64,000 nt of DNA, taken from the NCBI RefSeq assembly GCF_000341105.1, contig NZ_ANBB01000050.1:1-64000 (forward strand). The letters run 5' to 3'. Under the pieces are notes generated by a model. That model searched no databases. It was not told the origin of the DNA and was given only the letters and a program-made list of their open reading frames with translations. Below are positions 31,953-39,794 of this stretch, piece after piece. This DNA is from Nocardiopsis potens DSM 45234 (lineage in GTDB: Bacteria; Actinomycetota; Actinomycetes; Streptosporangiales; Streptosporangiaceae). The translations under genes and the position numbers were made by a program. Each line of letters begins with the position of its first letter. The stretch's first letter is position 1.

Positions 31953-32002
31953 CGATGATCTTGACGGCTGTCAACGCGCGTTGACAGCCGTCAAGATCAT
32001 CG
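31953..32002. repeat. 50-bp perfect palindrome
   Basis: 31953-31977 and 31978-32002 are exact reverse complements (25+25 bases, no loop). Each arm also contains a smaller inverted repeat, TTGAC-GGCT-GTCAA, so two alternative hairpin or cruciform forms exist. It lies between the convergent PARG-like gene and the 32032 gene. A terminator role is possible, but the perfect length is unusual, and 15 bases of an arm recur at 80-94. Confidence 0.85.
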
Positions 32003-32031
32003 GGGAGCCGCTCCGGCGCGGCGGGCCGGGC

Positions 32032-32400
32032 TCACAGCTCCGGCCAGGCGTACCCGGGGAGGTAGGCGTGCTCGCCGCGGAAGAACCAGTCGGCCAGGTC
32101 CTCCAGGCGCTCCAGGCAGGCCGAGTGGTAGGACTCCGGGGTCGGGCGGGGGAAGGCCGGGTGCGTGCTCCAGTCGCGGACCCAGGTGCCCATCTCATGG
32201 AAGCCCTCGGCGAGCCACCGCTCCAGGAGCTCGGCGCCCTCGCAGCGCTCGCACACGGCGCGCATCGCCCGCTCCAGGCGGGTGAACGCGGCCCGGCCCC
32301 ACACCAGGTCGCCGCGGAGGCGGATGAGGAAGCTCCCCTCGCGGGCCTCGAACTCGTGCCGGAGGACCTGCACGGGGTCTGCGTCGTCGGCGCGATCCAT
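32032..32400 (-). CDS. hypothetical protein
   Basis: 122 residues starting MDRADDADPVQVLRHEFEAR. Soluble, helical, rich in Trp, Glu and Arg: RLERAMRAVCERCEGAELLE, FHEMGTWVRDWSTHPAFP. Two Cys (VCERCEG) are close together but no full zinc site is evident. It ends 33 bases from the UvrA-like gene stop side and is read in the same direction, so it may share its transcript. I do not recognise a family. Confidence 0.65.
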   Translation of the reverse strand: MDRADDADPVQVLRHEFEAREGSFLIRLRGDLVWGRAAFTRLERAMRAVCERCEGAELLERWLAEGFHEMGTWVRDWSTHPAFPRPTPESYHSACLERLEDLADWFFRGEHAYLPGYAWPEL

Positions 32401-32433
32401 CCGGCGATGATCGCAGACCCCGGGCAGGTGCGG

Positions 32434-34704
32434 TCAGCCGCGGCCGGCCGGCCCGGCCGCCATCGACCGGCGCAGGTGGGCGCCGGTGACGGAATGCGGG
32501 TCCTCGGCCAGCCGGGCGGGCGGGCCGGTGAACACGACCCGGCCGCCGTGGTGGCCCGCGCCCGGGCCCATGTCGATCACCCAGTCGGCGCGGCGGACCA
32601 CGTCCAGGTCGTGCTCGATCACCACCACGGTGTTGCCCGCGTCGACCAGCCGGTCCAGCACGTCCATCAGCCGTCCGGTGTCGGCCCGGTGCAGGCCGGT
32701 GGTCGGCTCGTCCAGCACGTACAGGCCCCCGGCCGGGCGGCGGCGCAGCTCCGCGGCGAGCTTGATCCGCTGGCACTCGCCCCCGGACAGGGTGTTCAGC
32801 GGCTGCCCCAGGGCGAGGTAGCCGATTCCGGTCTCGACCAGCGCGTCCAGCATCGGGCGGATCCGGCCGTCGTCGAACGCCTCCCGGGCCCCGGCCGCGG
32901 TCATGTCCAGCACGTCGGCGATGGAGTACCCGTTCCAGGTGTGCTTGAGCACCTCGTCGGTGAACCGCCGGCCGCGGCAGGCGCCGCACACCGATGTCAC
33001 TCCGTCCATGAACGCCAGGTCGGTGTAGACCGCGCCCAGCCCCCGGCAGTCCGGGCAGGCGCCGGCCGAGTTCGGGCTGAACAGGGCGGCCTGCACCCCG
33101 TTGGCGCGGGCGAACAGCCGCCGGATCGGGTCGGCGATCCCGGTGTAGGTGGCGATGGTGGAGCGCCGGTTGCCCGCCACCGCCCTCTGGTCGACCGCGA
33201 CCCCGCCCGGGTGCTGCTCCAGCAGGACCCCGACCAGGCTGCTCTTCCCGGACCCGGCGACCCCGGTGACGGCGGTCAGCACCCCCGCGGGCACCTCCAC
33301 CCGGACGTCGCGCAGGTTGTGCCGGTCGGCGCCGGCCACGGTGAGCGCGCCGGAGGGGGTGCGCGGCTCGGCGCGGGGCGCGAGCCGGCCGCGCAGCGCC
33401 CGCCCGGTCACCGTGTCCGACCGGAGCAGCCCGGCGTAGTCGCCCTGGTAGACCACCTCGCCGCCGTCCGCCCCGGCCGCCGGGCCCAGGTCGACCACGT
33501 GGTCGGCGACCGCCACCACGTCCGGGTCGTGCTCGACCACCAGGATGGTGTTGCCCTTGTCGCGCAGCCGCCGCAGCAGCGCGGTCAGCCGCTCGGTGTC
33601 GTGCGGGTGCAGCCCGATGGACGGCTCGTCGAAGACGTACAGCATCTCGGTGAGGCTGCTGCCGAGGTGCCGAACGGTCTTGATCCGCTGCGACTCGCCC
33701 CCGGACAGGGTGGTGGTGGGCCGGTCCAGGGAGAGGTAGCCCAGGCCGATTCCGACCAGCGCCTCCAACCGCTCGGCCAGCGACTCCACCACCGGTTCGG
33801 CGCCCGGGGCGTCGACCCGGCGCACCTCCCGGGCCAGGTCGGACACCTCCATCGCGGTGCAGTCCATGATCGTGCGCCCGTGCAGGCGCACCGAGCGCGC
33901 CGCCTCGTTCAGCCGGTGGCCGCCGCAGTCCGGGCAGGTCCGGGAGGTGGTGAACCGCTCGGTGACGGCCTGCTTGTACCCGGAGTCATCGCCCTCGGCG
34001 TGGATGTAGATGCGGGTGAACCGCTCCACCAGCCCCTCGTAGTCCTTCGGGGGCCTGGAGCCGAGCCGGGCCGCGGCCTCCCCGCCGTACAGCAGGGCCT
34101 CGCGCTGCTCCTCGGTCCACTCGCGCAGCGGTGCGGCCGGGTCGAACAGCCCGATGTCGGCGTACTGCCGGTACCAGTACTGCCCGCTGCCGAACCCGGG
34201 CAGCAGGATCGCGCCCTCCTCCAGCGACCGGTCCGGGTCCAGGAAGGCGGAGGTATCGGGGAGCACGACCCGGCCGATGCCGCTGCACCGCGGGCACATG
34301 CCCGCCGGGTCGTTGAACGAGAACCGGTTCGACTCGCTGATCGGCGGGGTGCCCGCCCGGGAGAACAGCAGCCGCAGCAGCGTGTAGATGTCGGTGATGG
34401 TGCCGACGGTGGAGCGCGCGTTCCCGCCGAGCCGGCGCTGGTCGATGACGACCACCGGGGACAGGTTCTCGATCAGGTCGACGTCGGGCCGCCCTGCGCT
34501 GGGAAGCCGGTTCCGCACGAACGCGGTGAAGGTCTCGTTGAGCTGCCGCCGCGCCTCGGCCGCGATGGTGTCGAAGACCAGGGAGGTCTTCCCGGACCCG
34601 GAGACCCCGGTGAAGGCGGTGATCGCCCGCCGGGGCACGGTCAGGTCGAAGCCCTTCAGGTTGTGCTGGCGGGCACCGGTGATGCGGATCGCGTCATTGG
34701 GCAT
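32434..34704 (-). CDS. UvrA-like ABC ATPase (excinuclease/drug-resistance type)
   Basis: 756 residues from the ATG at 34704 (MPNDAIRITGARQHNLKGFD). Two ABC domains: Walker A GVSGSGKTSLVFDT (first) and GVAGSGKSSLVGV (second); signatures LSGGESQRIK and LSGGECQRIK. Zinc-binding pairs CPRCSGIG, CPDCGGHR, CPDCRGLG and CGACRGRR. Full-length UvrA is about 950 residues; this shorter form lacks part of the DNA/UvrB-binding insertion, as in UvrA2/DrrC-like proteins linked to resistance to DNA-binding drugs. It is divergent from a WYL regulator that probably controls it. Confidence 0.9.
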   Translation of the reverse strand: MPNDAIRITGARQHNLKGFDLTVPRRAITAFTGVSGSGKTSLVFDTIAAEARRQLNETFTAFVRNRLPSAGRPDVDLIENLSPVVVIDQRRLGGNARSTVGTITDIYTLLRLLFSRAGTPPISESNRFSFNDPAGMCPRCSGIGRVVLPDTSAFLDPDRSLEEGAILLPGFGSGQYWYRQYADIGLFDPAAPLREWTEEQREALLYGGEAAARLGSRPPKDYEGLVERFTRIYIHAEGDDSGYKQAVTERFTTSRTCPDCGGHRLNEAARSVRLHGRTIMDCTAMEVSDLAREVRRVDAPGAEPVVESLAERLEALVGIGLGYLSLDRPTTTLSGGESQRIKTVRHLGSSLTEMLYVFDEPSIGLHPHDTERLTALLRRLRDKGNTILVVEHDPDVVAVADHVVDLGPAAGADGGEVVYQGDYAGLLRSDTVTGRALRGRLAPRAEPRTPSGALTVAGADRHNLRDVRVEVPAGVLTAVTGVAGSGKSSLVGVLLEQHPGGVAVDQRAVAGNRRSTIATYTGIADPIRRLFARANGVQAALFSPNSAGACPDCRGLGAVYTDLAFMDGVTSVCGACRGRRFTDEVLKHTWNGYSIADVLDMTAAGAREAFDDGRIRPMLDALVETGIGYLALGQPLNTLSGGECQRIKLAAELRRRPAGGLYVLDEPTTGLHRADTGRLMDVLDRLVDAGNTVVVIEHDLDVVRRADWVIDMGPGAGHHGGRVVFTGPPARLAEDPHSVTGAHLRRSMAAGPAGRG

Positions 34705-34769
34705 GCGCCCGAAGTTAGGCGGAGTAGTTGCCACCTTCCGGCCACAATCCGGTGCATCATCGGAGGACC

Positions 34770-35726
34770 ATGAACGGACCGAGCACCCGGATTCTGGAAC
34801 TCCTCTCACTGCTCCAGGACGGCCGCGTCTGGGACGGGGCGGAGCTGGCCCGCAGGGTCGGCGCCTCGCCGCGCACCCTCCGCCGCGACCTGGACCGCCT
34901 GCGCGAACTGGGCTACCCGGTGGAGTCGGCGCGCGGACCGGGCGGCGGCTACCGGCTGGCCGCGGGCCGCGCCATGCCGCCGCTGCTGTTCACCGACGAC
35001 GAGGCGGTCGCCGCGGTGGTCGGCCTGAGGTTCGCCGCGCTCACCTGGGCCGGCTCCGACACCGGGGTCGCCGACAGCGCCCTGGGCAAGCTGGAGCGGG
35101 TGCTGCCGGACCGGCTGCGCCACCGGGTGCGCGCGGTGTCGGCGTCGATGGAGACCGGGTCCCGCCCGCACCGCCAGGCCGACCTGGGCGTTCTGCGCCT
35201 GCTCGGCGGCGCCGTCTCCGGCCGGAACCACGTGCGGTTCCACTACACCGACCGGGGCGGCGCCGAGACCGACCGGCGGGTCGAGCCCTGCGCCCAGGTG
35301 CTCTTCGCGCACCGCTGGTACCTGCTGGGCTGGGACCGGGACCGGAACGACTGGCGGACCTTCCGGGCGGACCGGATCAGCGGCCTGGAGGTCCTGGGCA
35401 CCACCTTCGCCCCGCGCCCGCCGCCCCCGGGGGGCGCGGTGAGCTTCGTCCAGGACAGCGCCCGCCTGCCGATCACCCGGCACCGGGCGACGGTGCTGTT
35501 CCGGGCGCCGCTGCAGGTCGTCTCCGAGCGGCTGGTCGCCGAGGCCGGCGAGCTGACCGCGGTCGACGCGGAGAGCTGCCGCTACGTCAGCGCCCCCGAC
35601 TCCTGGGAGTGGCTGGCGATCACGCTGGCCATGGTGGGCGTGCCCTACACCGTCGAGGGGCCGCCGGAGCTCATCGAGGTCTCCCGGGGCCTGGCCGAGC
35701 GCATCGCCCGCGCGGCCGACGGCTGA
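34770..35726 (+). CDS. HTH-WYL transcriptional regulator
   Basis: 318 residues from the ATG at 34770 behind GGAGGA. The N-terminus is an HTH_11/DeoR-like domain (ILELLSLLQDGRVWDGAELA, then RRVGASPRTLRRDLDRLREL). The centre and C-terminus form a WYL domain (VRFHYTDRGGAE, RRVEPCAQVLFAHRWYLLGW, RTFRADRISGLEV) with a WCX-like end. WYL proteins often sense nucleic acids or ligands related to DNA damage. It is divergent from the UvrA-like gene with 65 bases between starts, so control of that gene is likely. Confidence 0.9.
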   Translation: MNGPSTRILELLSLLQDGRVWDGAELARRVGASPRTLRRDLDRLRELGYPVESARGPGGGYRLAAGRAMPPLLFTDDEAVAAVVGLRFAALTWAGSDTGVADSALGKLERVLPDRLRHRVRAVSASMETGSRPHRQADLGVLRLLGGAVSGRNHVRFHYTDRGGAETDRRVEPCAQVLFAHRWYLLGWDRDRNDWRTFRADRISGLEVLGTTFAPRPPPPGGAVSFVQDSARLPITRHRATVLFRAPLQVVSERLVAEAGELTAVDAESCRYVSAPDSWEWLAITLAMVGVPYTVEGPPELIEVSRGLAERIARAADG

Positions 35727-35785
35727 CCGGCGGCCGCGCGGGCCGGGGATCTGAAAACGGCCGGGCGGGGAGCGCCGCGCGGGGT

Positions 35786-35791
35786 TAGCAT
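35786..35791 (+). promoter_or_regulatory. -10 box of a leaderless gene
   Basis: TAGCAT ends 6 bases before the ATG at 35798 and no ribosome-binding site is seen; fits a leaderless transcript. Confidence 0.4.
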
Positions 35792-35797
35792 CGCGCC

Positions 35798-36670
35798 ATG
35801 GCCGACCCGATCCCGTTCCTGTTCCCCGGAGACCCGCTGCGCCCCCGGCGGGTGGACGGCTTCTTCGCCGACGAGCACGCGGCCGCGCTGCACGCCGGCG
35901 CCGAGGCGTTCCTCATCGACCACGACGCCCTGGTCCGGGGCGACCTGCGGGAGGCGGTGCGGGGCCTGCCGAGAGGGCTGGGGCCGGTCCGCTACCGGGG
36001 CTGGATGGTGCCGTCCGGCCGCTACGCGGAGTTCGCCCGGGCGCTGGACGAGCGCGGCTGCCGCCCCGTCGTCTCCGCGGAGGACTACCGGCGCGCCCAC
36101 GAACTGCCCGGCTGGTACGCGCTGTTCGAGGAGGTGACCCCGCGCAGCGTGTGGTGCGAGGCCGACCCGGGCTGCGCCCCGGACCCCGGCGAGCTCGCCG
36201 AGCTGGTCCGGCCGCTGCGCTCCGGCCCCGGGATCGTCAAGGACTACGTCAAGTCCCGCAAGCACGAGTGGGACCAGGCCTGCTTCGTCCCGGACCTGTC
36301 CGACACCGGCGCGCTGCACCGGACCGTCGCCGAGCTGGTCCGCCTGCAGCAGGAGGACCTGGCGGGCGGGGTGGTGGTCCGCGAGTTCGAGCGGTTCGAC
36401 GGCGCGGGTGAGGCCCGGGTGTGGTGGATCGGCGGCGAGCCGGCGCTGGTCGGGCCGCACCCGGACACCCCCGGCGCGGTCCCCGCCCCGGACCTGGACC
36501 CGCTCCGCCCGGCCGTCGCCGCGCTGGGGCACCCCTTCGTCACCACCGACCTGGCCCGCCGCGCCGACGGCGCCTGGCGGGTGGTGGAGGTCGGCGACGG
36601 CCAGGTCAGCGGCCGCCCCGAGGGGATCACCCCGGACCGCCTGATCGGCATGCTCGCCGCGGCCCGCTGA
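35798..36670 (+). CDS. ATP-grasp domain protein (DUF4343-like)
   Basis: 290 residues starting MADPIPFLFPGDPLRPRRVD. The N-terminal lobe has VDGFFADEHAAALHAGAEAF and YRGWMVPSGRYAEFARALDE. The ATP-grasp part shows PGIVKDYVKSRKHEWDQACF (the Lys that contacts ATP), VVVREFERFDG, and ARVWWIGGEPALVGPHPDTP, then WRVVEVGDGQVSG (metal-binding acidic residue). Such proteins ligate a carboxylate to an amine or thiol using ATP, but the substrate is unknown and no peptide partner gene is adjacent. Apparently leaderless. Confidence 0.8.
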   Translation: MADPIPFLFPGDPLRPRRVDGFFADEHAAALHAGAEAFLIDHDALVRGDLREAVRGLPRGLGPVRYRGWMVPSGRYAEFARALDERGCRPVVSAEDYRRAHELPGWYALFEEVTPRSVWCEADPGCAPDPGELAELVRPLRSGPGIVKDYVKSRKHEWDQACFVPDLSDTGALHRTVAELVRLQQEDLAGGVVVREFERFDGAGEARVWWIGGEPALVGPHPDTPGAVPAPDLDPLRPAVAALGHPFVTTDLARRADGAWRVVEVGDGQVSGRPEGITPDRLIGMLAAAR

Positions 36671-36828
36671 CCGGCCGCCGGGCACCCGCGCGGCGCCCCG
36701 GCCCGCCTGCAGGGCGGGCGTTCCGGCGGAGGGCCGGCCCGTGCCGGCCCGTCTGCCCGGGGCTCCGCCCCAGCCCCGGCGGGCGCGGGGCCGGGCGGCC
36801 CGGTCGCCGGAGGCCGTCCCGGCCGGGG

Positions 36829-37473
36829 TCAGGCGCCGATGTAGCGGAGTACCGCCAGGACCCGGCGGCTGTACCCGGGTGCCGAGCCCAGGTCGAGTTT
36901 GGCGAAGACGGCGTTGGCGTGCTTCTCCACCGCGCTCTGCGACACGAAGAGGCGCTCGGCGATCGAGGCGTTGGTGTGCCCCTGCGCCATCAGGTCGAGC
37001 ACTTCGCGCTCGCGCCCGGTCAGCCGCTGCAGCGGGTCGGGCCGGGGGCCGCCGGCCAGCAGGTGCCGGACCACCTCGGGGTCGAAGGCGGCGCCGCCCG
37101 CGCCCACCCGCTCCAGCGCGGAGAGGAACTCCTCCACCTCCACCACCCGGTCCTTGAGCAGGTAGCCGACCCCCTCGGTGTTCTCGGTGAACAGCTCGAC
37201 GGCGTAGCGGCGCTCGACGTACTGGGAGAGCACCAGCACCCCGACCCCGGGGTGCTCGCGGCGGATCCGCACCGCGGCGCGCAGTCCCTCGTCGGTGTGG
37301 GTGGGCGGCATCCGGACGTCGGCGACCACCGTGTCGGGCGGGTCGGCGGCGACGGCGTCGAGCAGCGCGGCGGCGTCGCCGACGGCGGCGGCCACCGTGT
37401 GCCCCTCGTCCTCCAGCAGCCGGACGAGCCCTTCGCGGAGCAGGGCCGAGTCCTCGGCGATGATCACCCGCAC
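36829..37473 (-). CDS. NarL-family response regulator
   Basis: 214 residues from the GTG at 37473 (MRVIIAEDSALLREG). Receiver domain with acidic pair Glu7/Asp8, phospho-Asp52 (TVVADVRMPPT) and the conserved Lys in GYLLKDRV. C-terminal LuxR-type domain (LTGREREVLDLMAQGHTNAS, then VSQSAVEKHANAVFAKL). It overlaps the kinase gene by 10 bases and its ribosome-binding site GGAG is inside the kinase frame, so the pair is translationally coupled. The regulon is unknown. Confidence 0.93.
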   Translation of the reverse strand: MRVIIAEDSALLREGLVRLLEDEGHTVAAAVGDAAALLDAVAADPPDTVVADVRMPPTHTDEGLRAAVRIRREHPGVGVLVLSQYVERRYAVELFTENTEGVGYLLKDRVVEVEEFLSALERVGAGGAAFDPEVVRHLLAGGPRPDPLQRLTGREREVLDLMAQGHTNASIAERLFVSQSAVEKHANAVFAKLDLGSAPGYSRRVLAVLRYIGA

Positions 37474-38705
37474 GGCAGCTCCGCGAGGATCACCGTCGGA
37501 CCGCCCGCCGGGCTGTGCACGGTGAGCCGGCCGTCCACTGCGGCGGCCCGGTCGGCCAGTCCGGCCAGGCCGGTGCCGGCCGGGTCCGCGCCGCCGGCCC
37601 CGTCGTCGGAGACCCGGACCAGCAGCGCCGGACGGTCGCCGGGCCCGCTTCCGGGCCCGCCGCCGGATCCGCCGCCGGACCCGGGTCCGGCCTCGCCGAC
37701 CAGCACCGAGACCCGGTCGGCCCCGGAGTGCTTCACCGCGTTGGTCACCGCCTCGGCGACGATGAAGTAGGCGGCGGTGGCGGTGCTCGGCTCCGGCGCC
37801 CGGTCCAGCCGGTAGTCCAGGTCGACCGGGAGCGCGGAGCGGGCGGCCAGCCCGCTCAGCGCGGCGTGCAGCCCGGACTCCGACAGCGCGGTGGGGTACA
37901 CCCGCCAGGCCACCTCGCGCAGGTCGGTCAGGGCGCGGCGGGACTCCTCGTGGGCCTGGAGCAGCAGCTCCCGCCCCTTCTCCGAGCCGGGGTCGCGGCG
38001 GGCCCGGCCCAGCGCCATGCCGAGCACGACCAGCCGCTGCTGCACCCCGTCGTGCAGGTCGCGCTCGATCCGGCGGCGCTCCTCGTCCACCGCGGCGAGG
38101 ATCCGGGACCGGCTCTCCGCCAGCTCGCCGACCCGCTGCTCCAGCAGGTCCTGGCGGGTGGGGCCGAGCAGCCGCCGGGCCAGCCAGCGCTCGGTGCCGA
38201 CCAGTCCGACGGTGCCCTGCATGCTGACGTACATCAGCGCCAGCCCGAACGGGACCACCGCGGGGGTGTTGCCGTCCAGCACCCCCAGCGGCGACACCAC
38301 GGTGTAGGCGCCCATCGGGAACAGCGCCAGGACCATCCCGCCGAAGAGCCCGACGGGCGCCCGGAGCGCCAGGTAGAGGAGGGAGCGGGCGGTACCGGGG
38401 CGCCCGGCGGTCTCGATGCCGAACAGGGCGGCCAGCCGGCGCCGCTCCACTGCGACCGCGGGCCGGACCAGGGCGCCGAGGACGCGGGCCGGGAGCCGCC
38501 GGGCCGCGGGCCAGGGGGTGGCGAGGGCGGCGGGCAGTGCCGGCAGCGCCAGCAGCGGCAACACGGCCAGGAGGACGCAGGCCGCCAGCGCGGTCACCGC
38601 GCCCGCGGCGGCTCCGGCCGCGGCCCGGCACCAGGTGCGCAGCACCCCGGCGGCGTCCGCGGCCCCGGCCGCCGCGCGGACCGGCCCCTCTTGCGCGTAG
38701 GCCAT
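37464..38705 (-). CDS. sensor histidine kinase, NarL-type partner
   Basis: 413 residues from the ATG at 38705 (MAYAQEGPVRAAAG), which has GGAAGGA at 6-base spacing; the ATG at 38711 lies directly on that site. N-terminal hydrophobic segments at about 35-65 and 110-170, then a coiled coil and the H-box RRRIERDLHDGVQQRLVVLG. The ATPase domain has VAEAVTNAVKHSGAD (N box). A Gly/Ser/Pro-rich insertion (PGSGGGSGGGPGSGPGD) lies in the lid region before VSDDGAGGADPAGTGLAGL, an unusual but not disabling feature. Confidence 0.92.
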   Translation of the reverse strand: MAYAQEGPVRAAAGAADAAGVLRTWCRAAAGAAAGAVTALAACVLLAVLPLLALPALPAALATPWPAARRLPARVLGALVRPAVAVERRRLAALFGIETAGRPGTARSLLYLALRAPVGLFGGMVLALFPMGAYTVVSPLGVLDGNTPAVVPFGLALMYVSMQGTVGLVGTERWLARRLLGPTRQDLLEQRVGELAESRSRILAAVDEERRRIERDLHDGVQQRLVVLGMALGRARRDPGSEKGRELLLQAHEESRRALTDLREVAWRVYPTALSESGLHAALSGLAARSALPVDLDYRLDRAPEPSTATAAYFIVAEAVTNAVKHSGADRVSVLVGEAGPGSGGGSGGGPGSGPGDRPALLVRVSDDGAGGADPAGTGLAGLADRAAAVDGRLTVHSPAGGPTVILAELPCG

Positions 38706-38933
38706 GTGCATCCTTCCGACGACCCCGTCCGACCGCCTGAGCGTAGCCAGCGCCGGGTCGCTCCGGTACTGCGGAGTTCCGCATTTTCCAGGTGCGGAAG
38801 AACGTCGCGGTCAGTGCGGGCATCTTTATCGGATAACGGCGCGCCCTTCTGTAGCGTTCACGGCGTCCGCCCGGTCGGCGGGCGGACGCCCGTTCGGGTC
38901 CGGGTAAACCCCTACTGACGATTGGAAACCGAC

Positions 38934-39605
38934 GTGAACAGCACCGCTGTCCCCTTCGCCGCGTCCGGCGGCGGCCTCCTGGACGGAGTCGTGGACTGGG
39001 TCGTGGGCCTCATGGAGACCCTGGGCGGCCCAGGCGCGGGGCTGGCCATCGCGCTGGAGAACCTCTTCCCGCCGATCCCCAGCGAGGTGATCCTGCCGCT
39101 GGCGGGGTTCACCGCCTCCCAGGGCGACCTGAACCTGGTCGAGGCGATCGTGTGGACCACGATCGGTTCGGTGGTGGGCGCGCTGGCGCTGTACGGCATC
39201 GGTGCGGCGCTCGGCAGGGAGCGGTTCCGCGCGCTCGCCGCCAAGGTCCCGCTGGTGAAGATCTCCGACATCGACAAGACCGAGGAGTGGTTCGCCAAGC
39301 ACGGCACCAAGGCCGTGTTCTTCGGCCGGATGATCCCGATCTTCCGCAGCTTCATCTCGATCCCGGCGGGCATCGAGCGGATGTCGGTCCCGGTCTTCCT
39401 CGGCCTGACCACGCTGGGCAGCCTCATCTGGAACACCATCTTCGTGATGGCCGGCTACCTGCTGGGCGAGAGCTGGCACCTGGTCGAGGAGTACATGGGC
39501 TACGTGTCCAAGGCCGTCGTGGTCGCGGTGCTCGTCGCGGTCGTGTGGTTCATCGTCGCCCGCGTCCGCGACATGCGCCGCAGCGGAGCCGCCGAGGAGC
39601 GCTGA
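38934..39605 (+). CDS. DedA family membrane protein
   Basis: 223 residues from the GTG at 38934 (MNSTAVPFAASGGG) behind GGAA; a TTG at 38922 would add 4 residues. Typical DedA layout: ENLFPPIPSEVILPLAGFTA, the glycine-rich YGIGAALGRERFR, then FGRMIPIFRSFISIPAGIER (conserved Phe-Gly-Arg...Pro...Arg) and two C-terminal helices. DedA proteins are undecaprenyl-phosphate or phospholipid flippase/scramblase-like membrane proteins that support envelope homeostasis. It is followed by a strong terminator and appears monocistronic. Confidence 0.92.
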   Translation: MNSTAVPFAASGGGLLDGVVDWVVGLMETLGGPGAGLAIALENLFPPIPSEVILPLAGFTASQGDLNLVEAIVWTTIGSVVGALALYGIGAALGRERFRALAAKVPLVKISDIDKTEEWFAKHGTKAVFFGRMIPIFRSFISIPAGIERMSVPVFLGLTTLGSLIWNTIFVMAGYLLGESWHLVEEYMGYVSKAVVVAVLVAVVWFIVARVRDMRRSGAAEER

Positions 39606-39613
39606 CCCGGGCC

Positions 39614-39646
39614 GGCCCCCTCCCCCGCAGAGCGGGGGAGGGGGCC
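39614..39646 (+). terminator. strong hairpin terminator after the DedA gene
   Basis: 15-bp perfect arms, GGCCCCCTCCCCCGC (39614-39628) and its complement (39632-39646), with loop AGA, 8 bases after the stop codon. Confidence 0.8.
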
Positions 39647-39710
39647 GCGGCCTTTCCGGGGCTGTGACCGCACTCACGCCTCTGTGGGGCGAGTCCGCCC
39701 CTCCGCTCCC

Positions 39711-39741
39711 TTGACCTCAAGTGAACTTGAGGTACGAGACT
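39711..39741 (+). promoter_or_regulatory. SoxR-box promoter
   Basis: TTGACC (39711-39716), 19-bp spacer, GAGACT (39736-39741). The spacer region holds CCTCAAGTGAACTTGAGG (39715-39732), one base away from the known SoxR consensus CCTCAAGTTAACTTGAGG. This is the classic MerR-type geometry. No soxR gene is in the window. Confidence 0.75.
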
Positions 39742-39794
39742 GCTGTGTGCGGCCGGGAAAGCGGCCGCGACGTCGAGAGCGGAACGAGGCGGAC

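Noticed and set aside
39614-39646. CCCCCGC-AGA-GCGGGGG as another CRISPR-like repeat
   Set aside because: Arms are longer, the loop is 3 nt, the flanks differ from I-E repeats and it lies 8 bases after a stop codon; it is a terminator.
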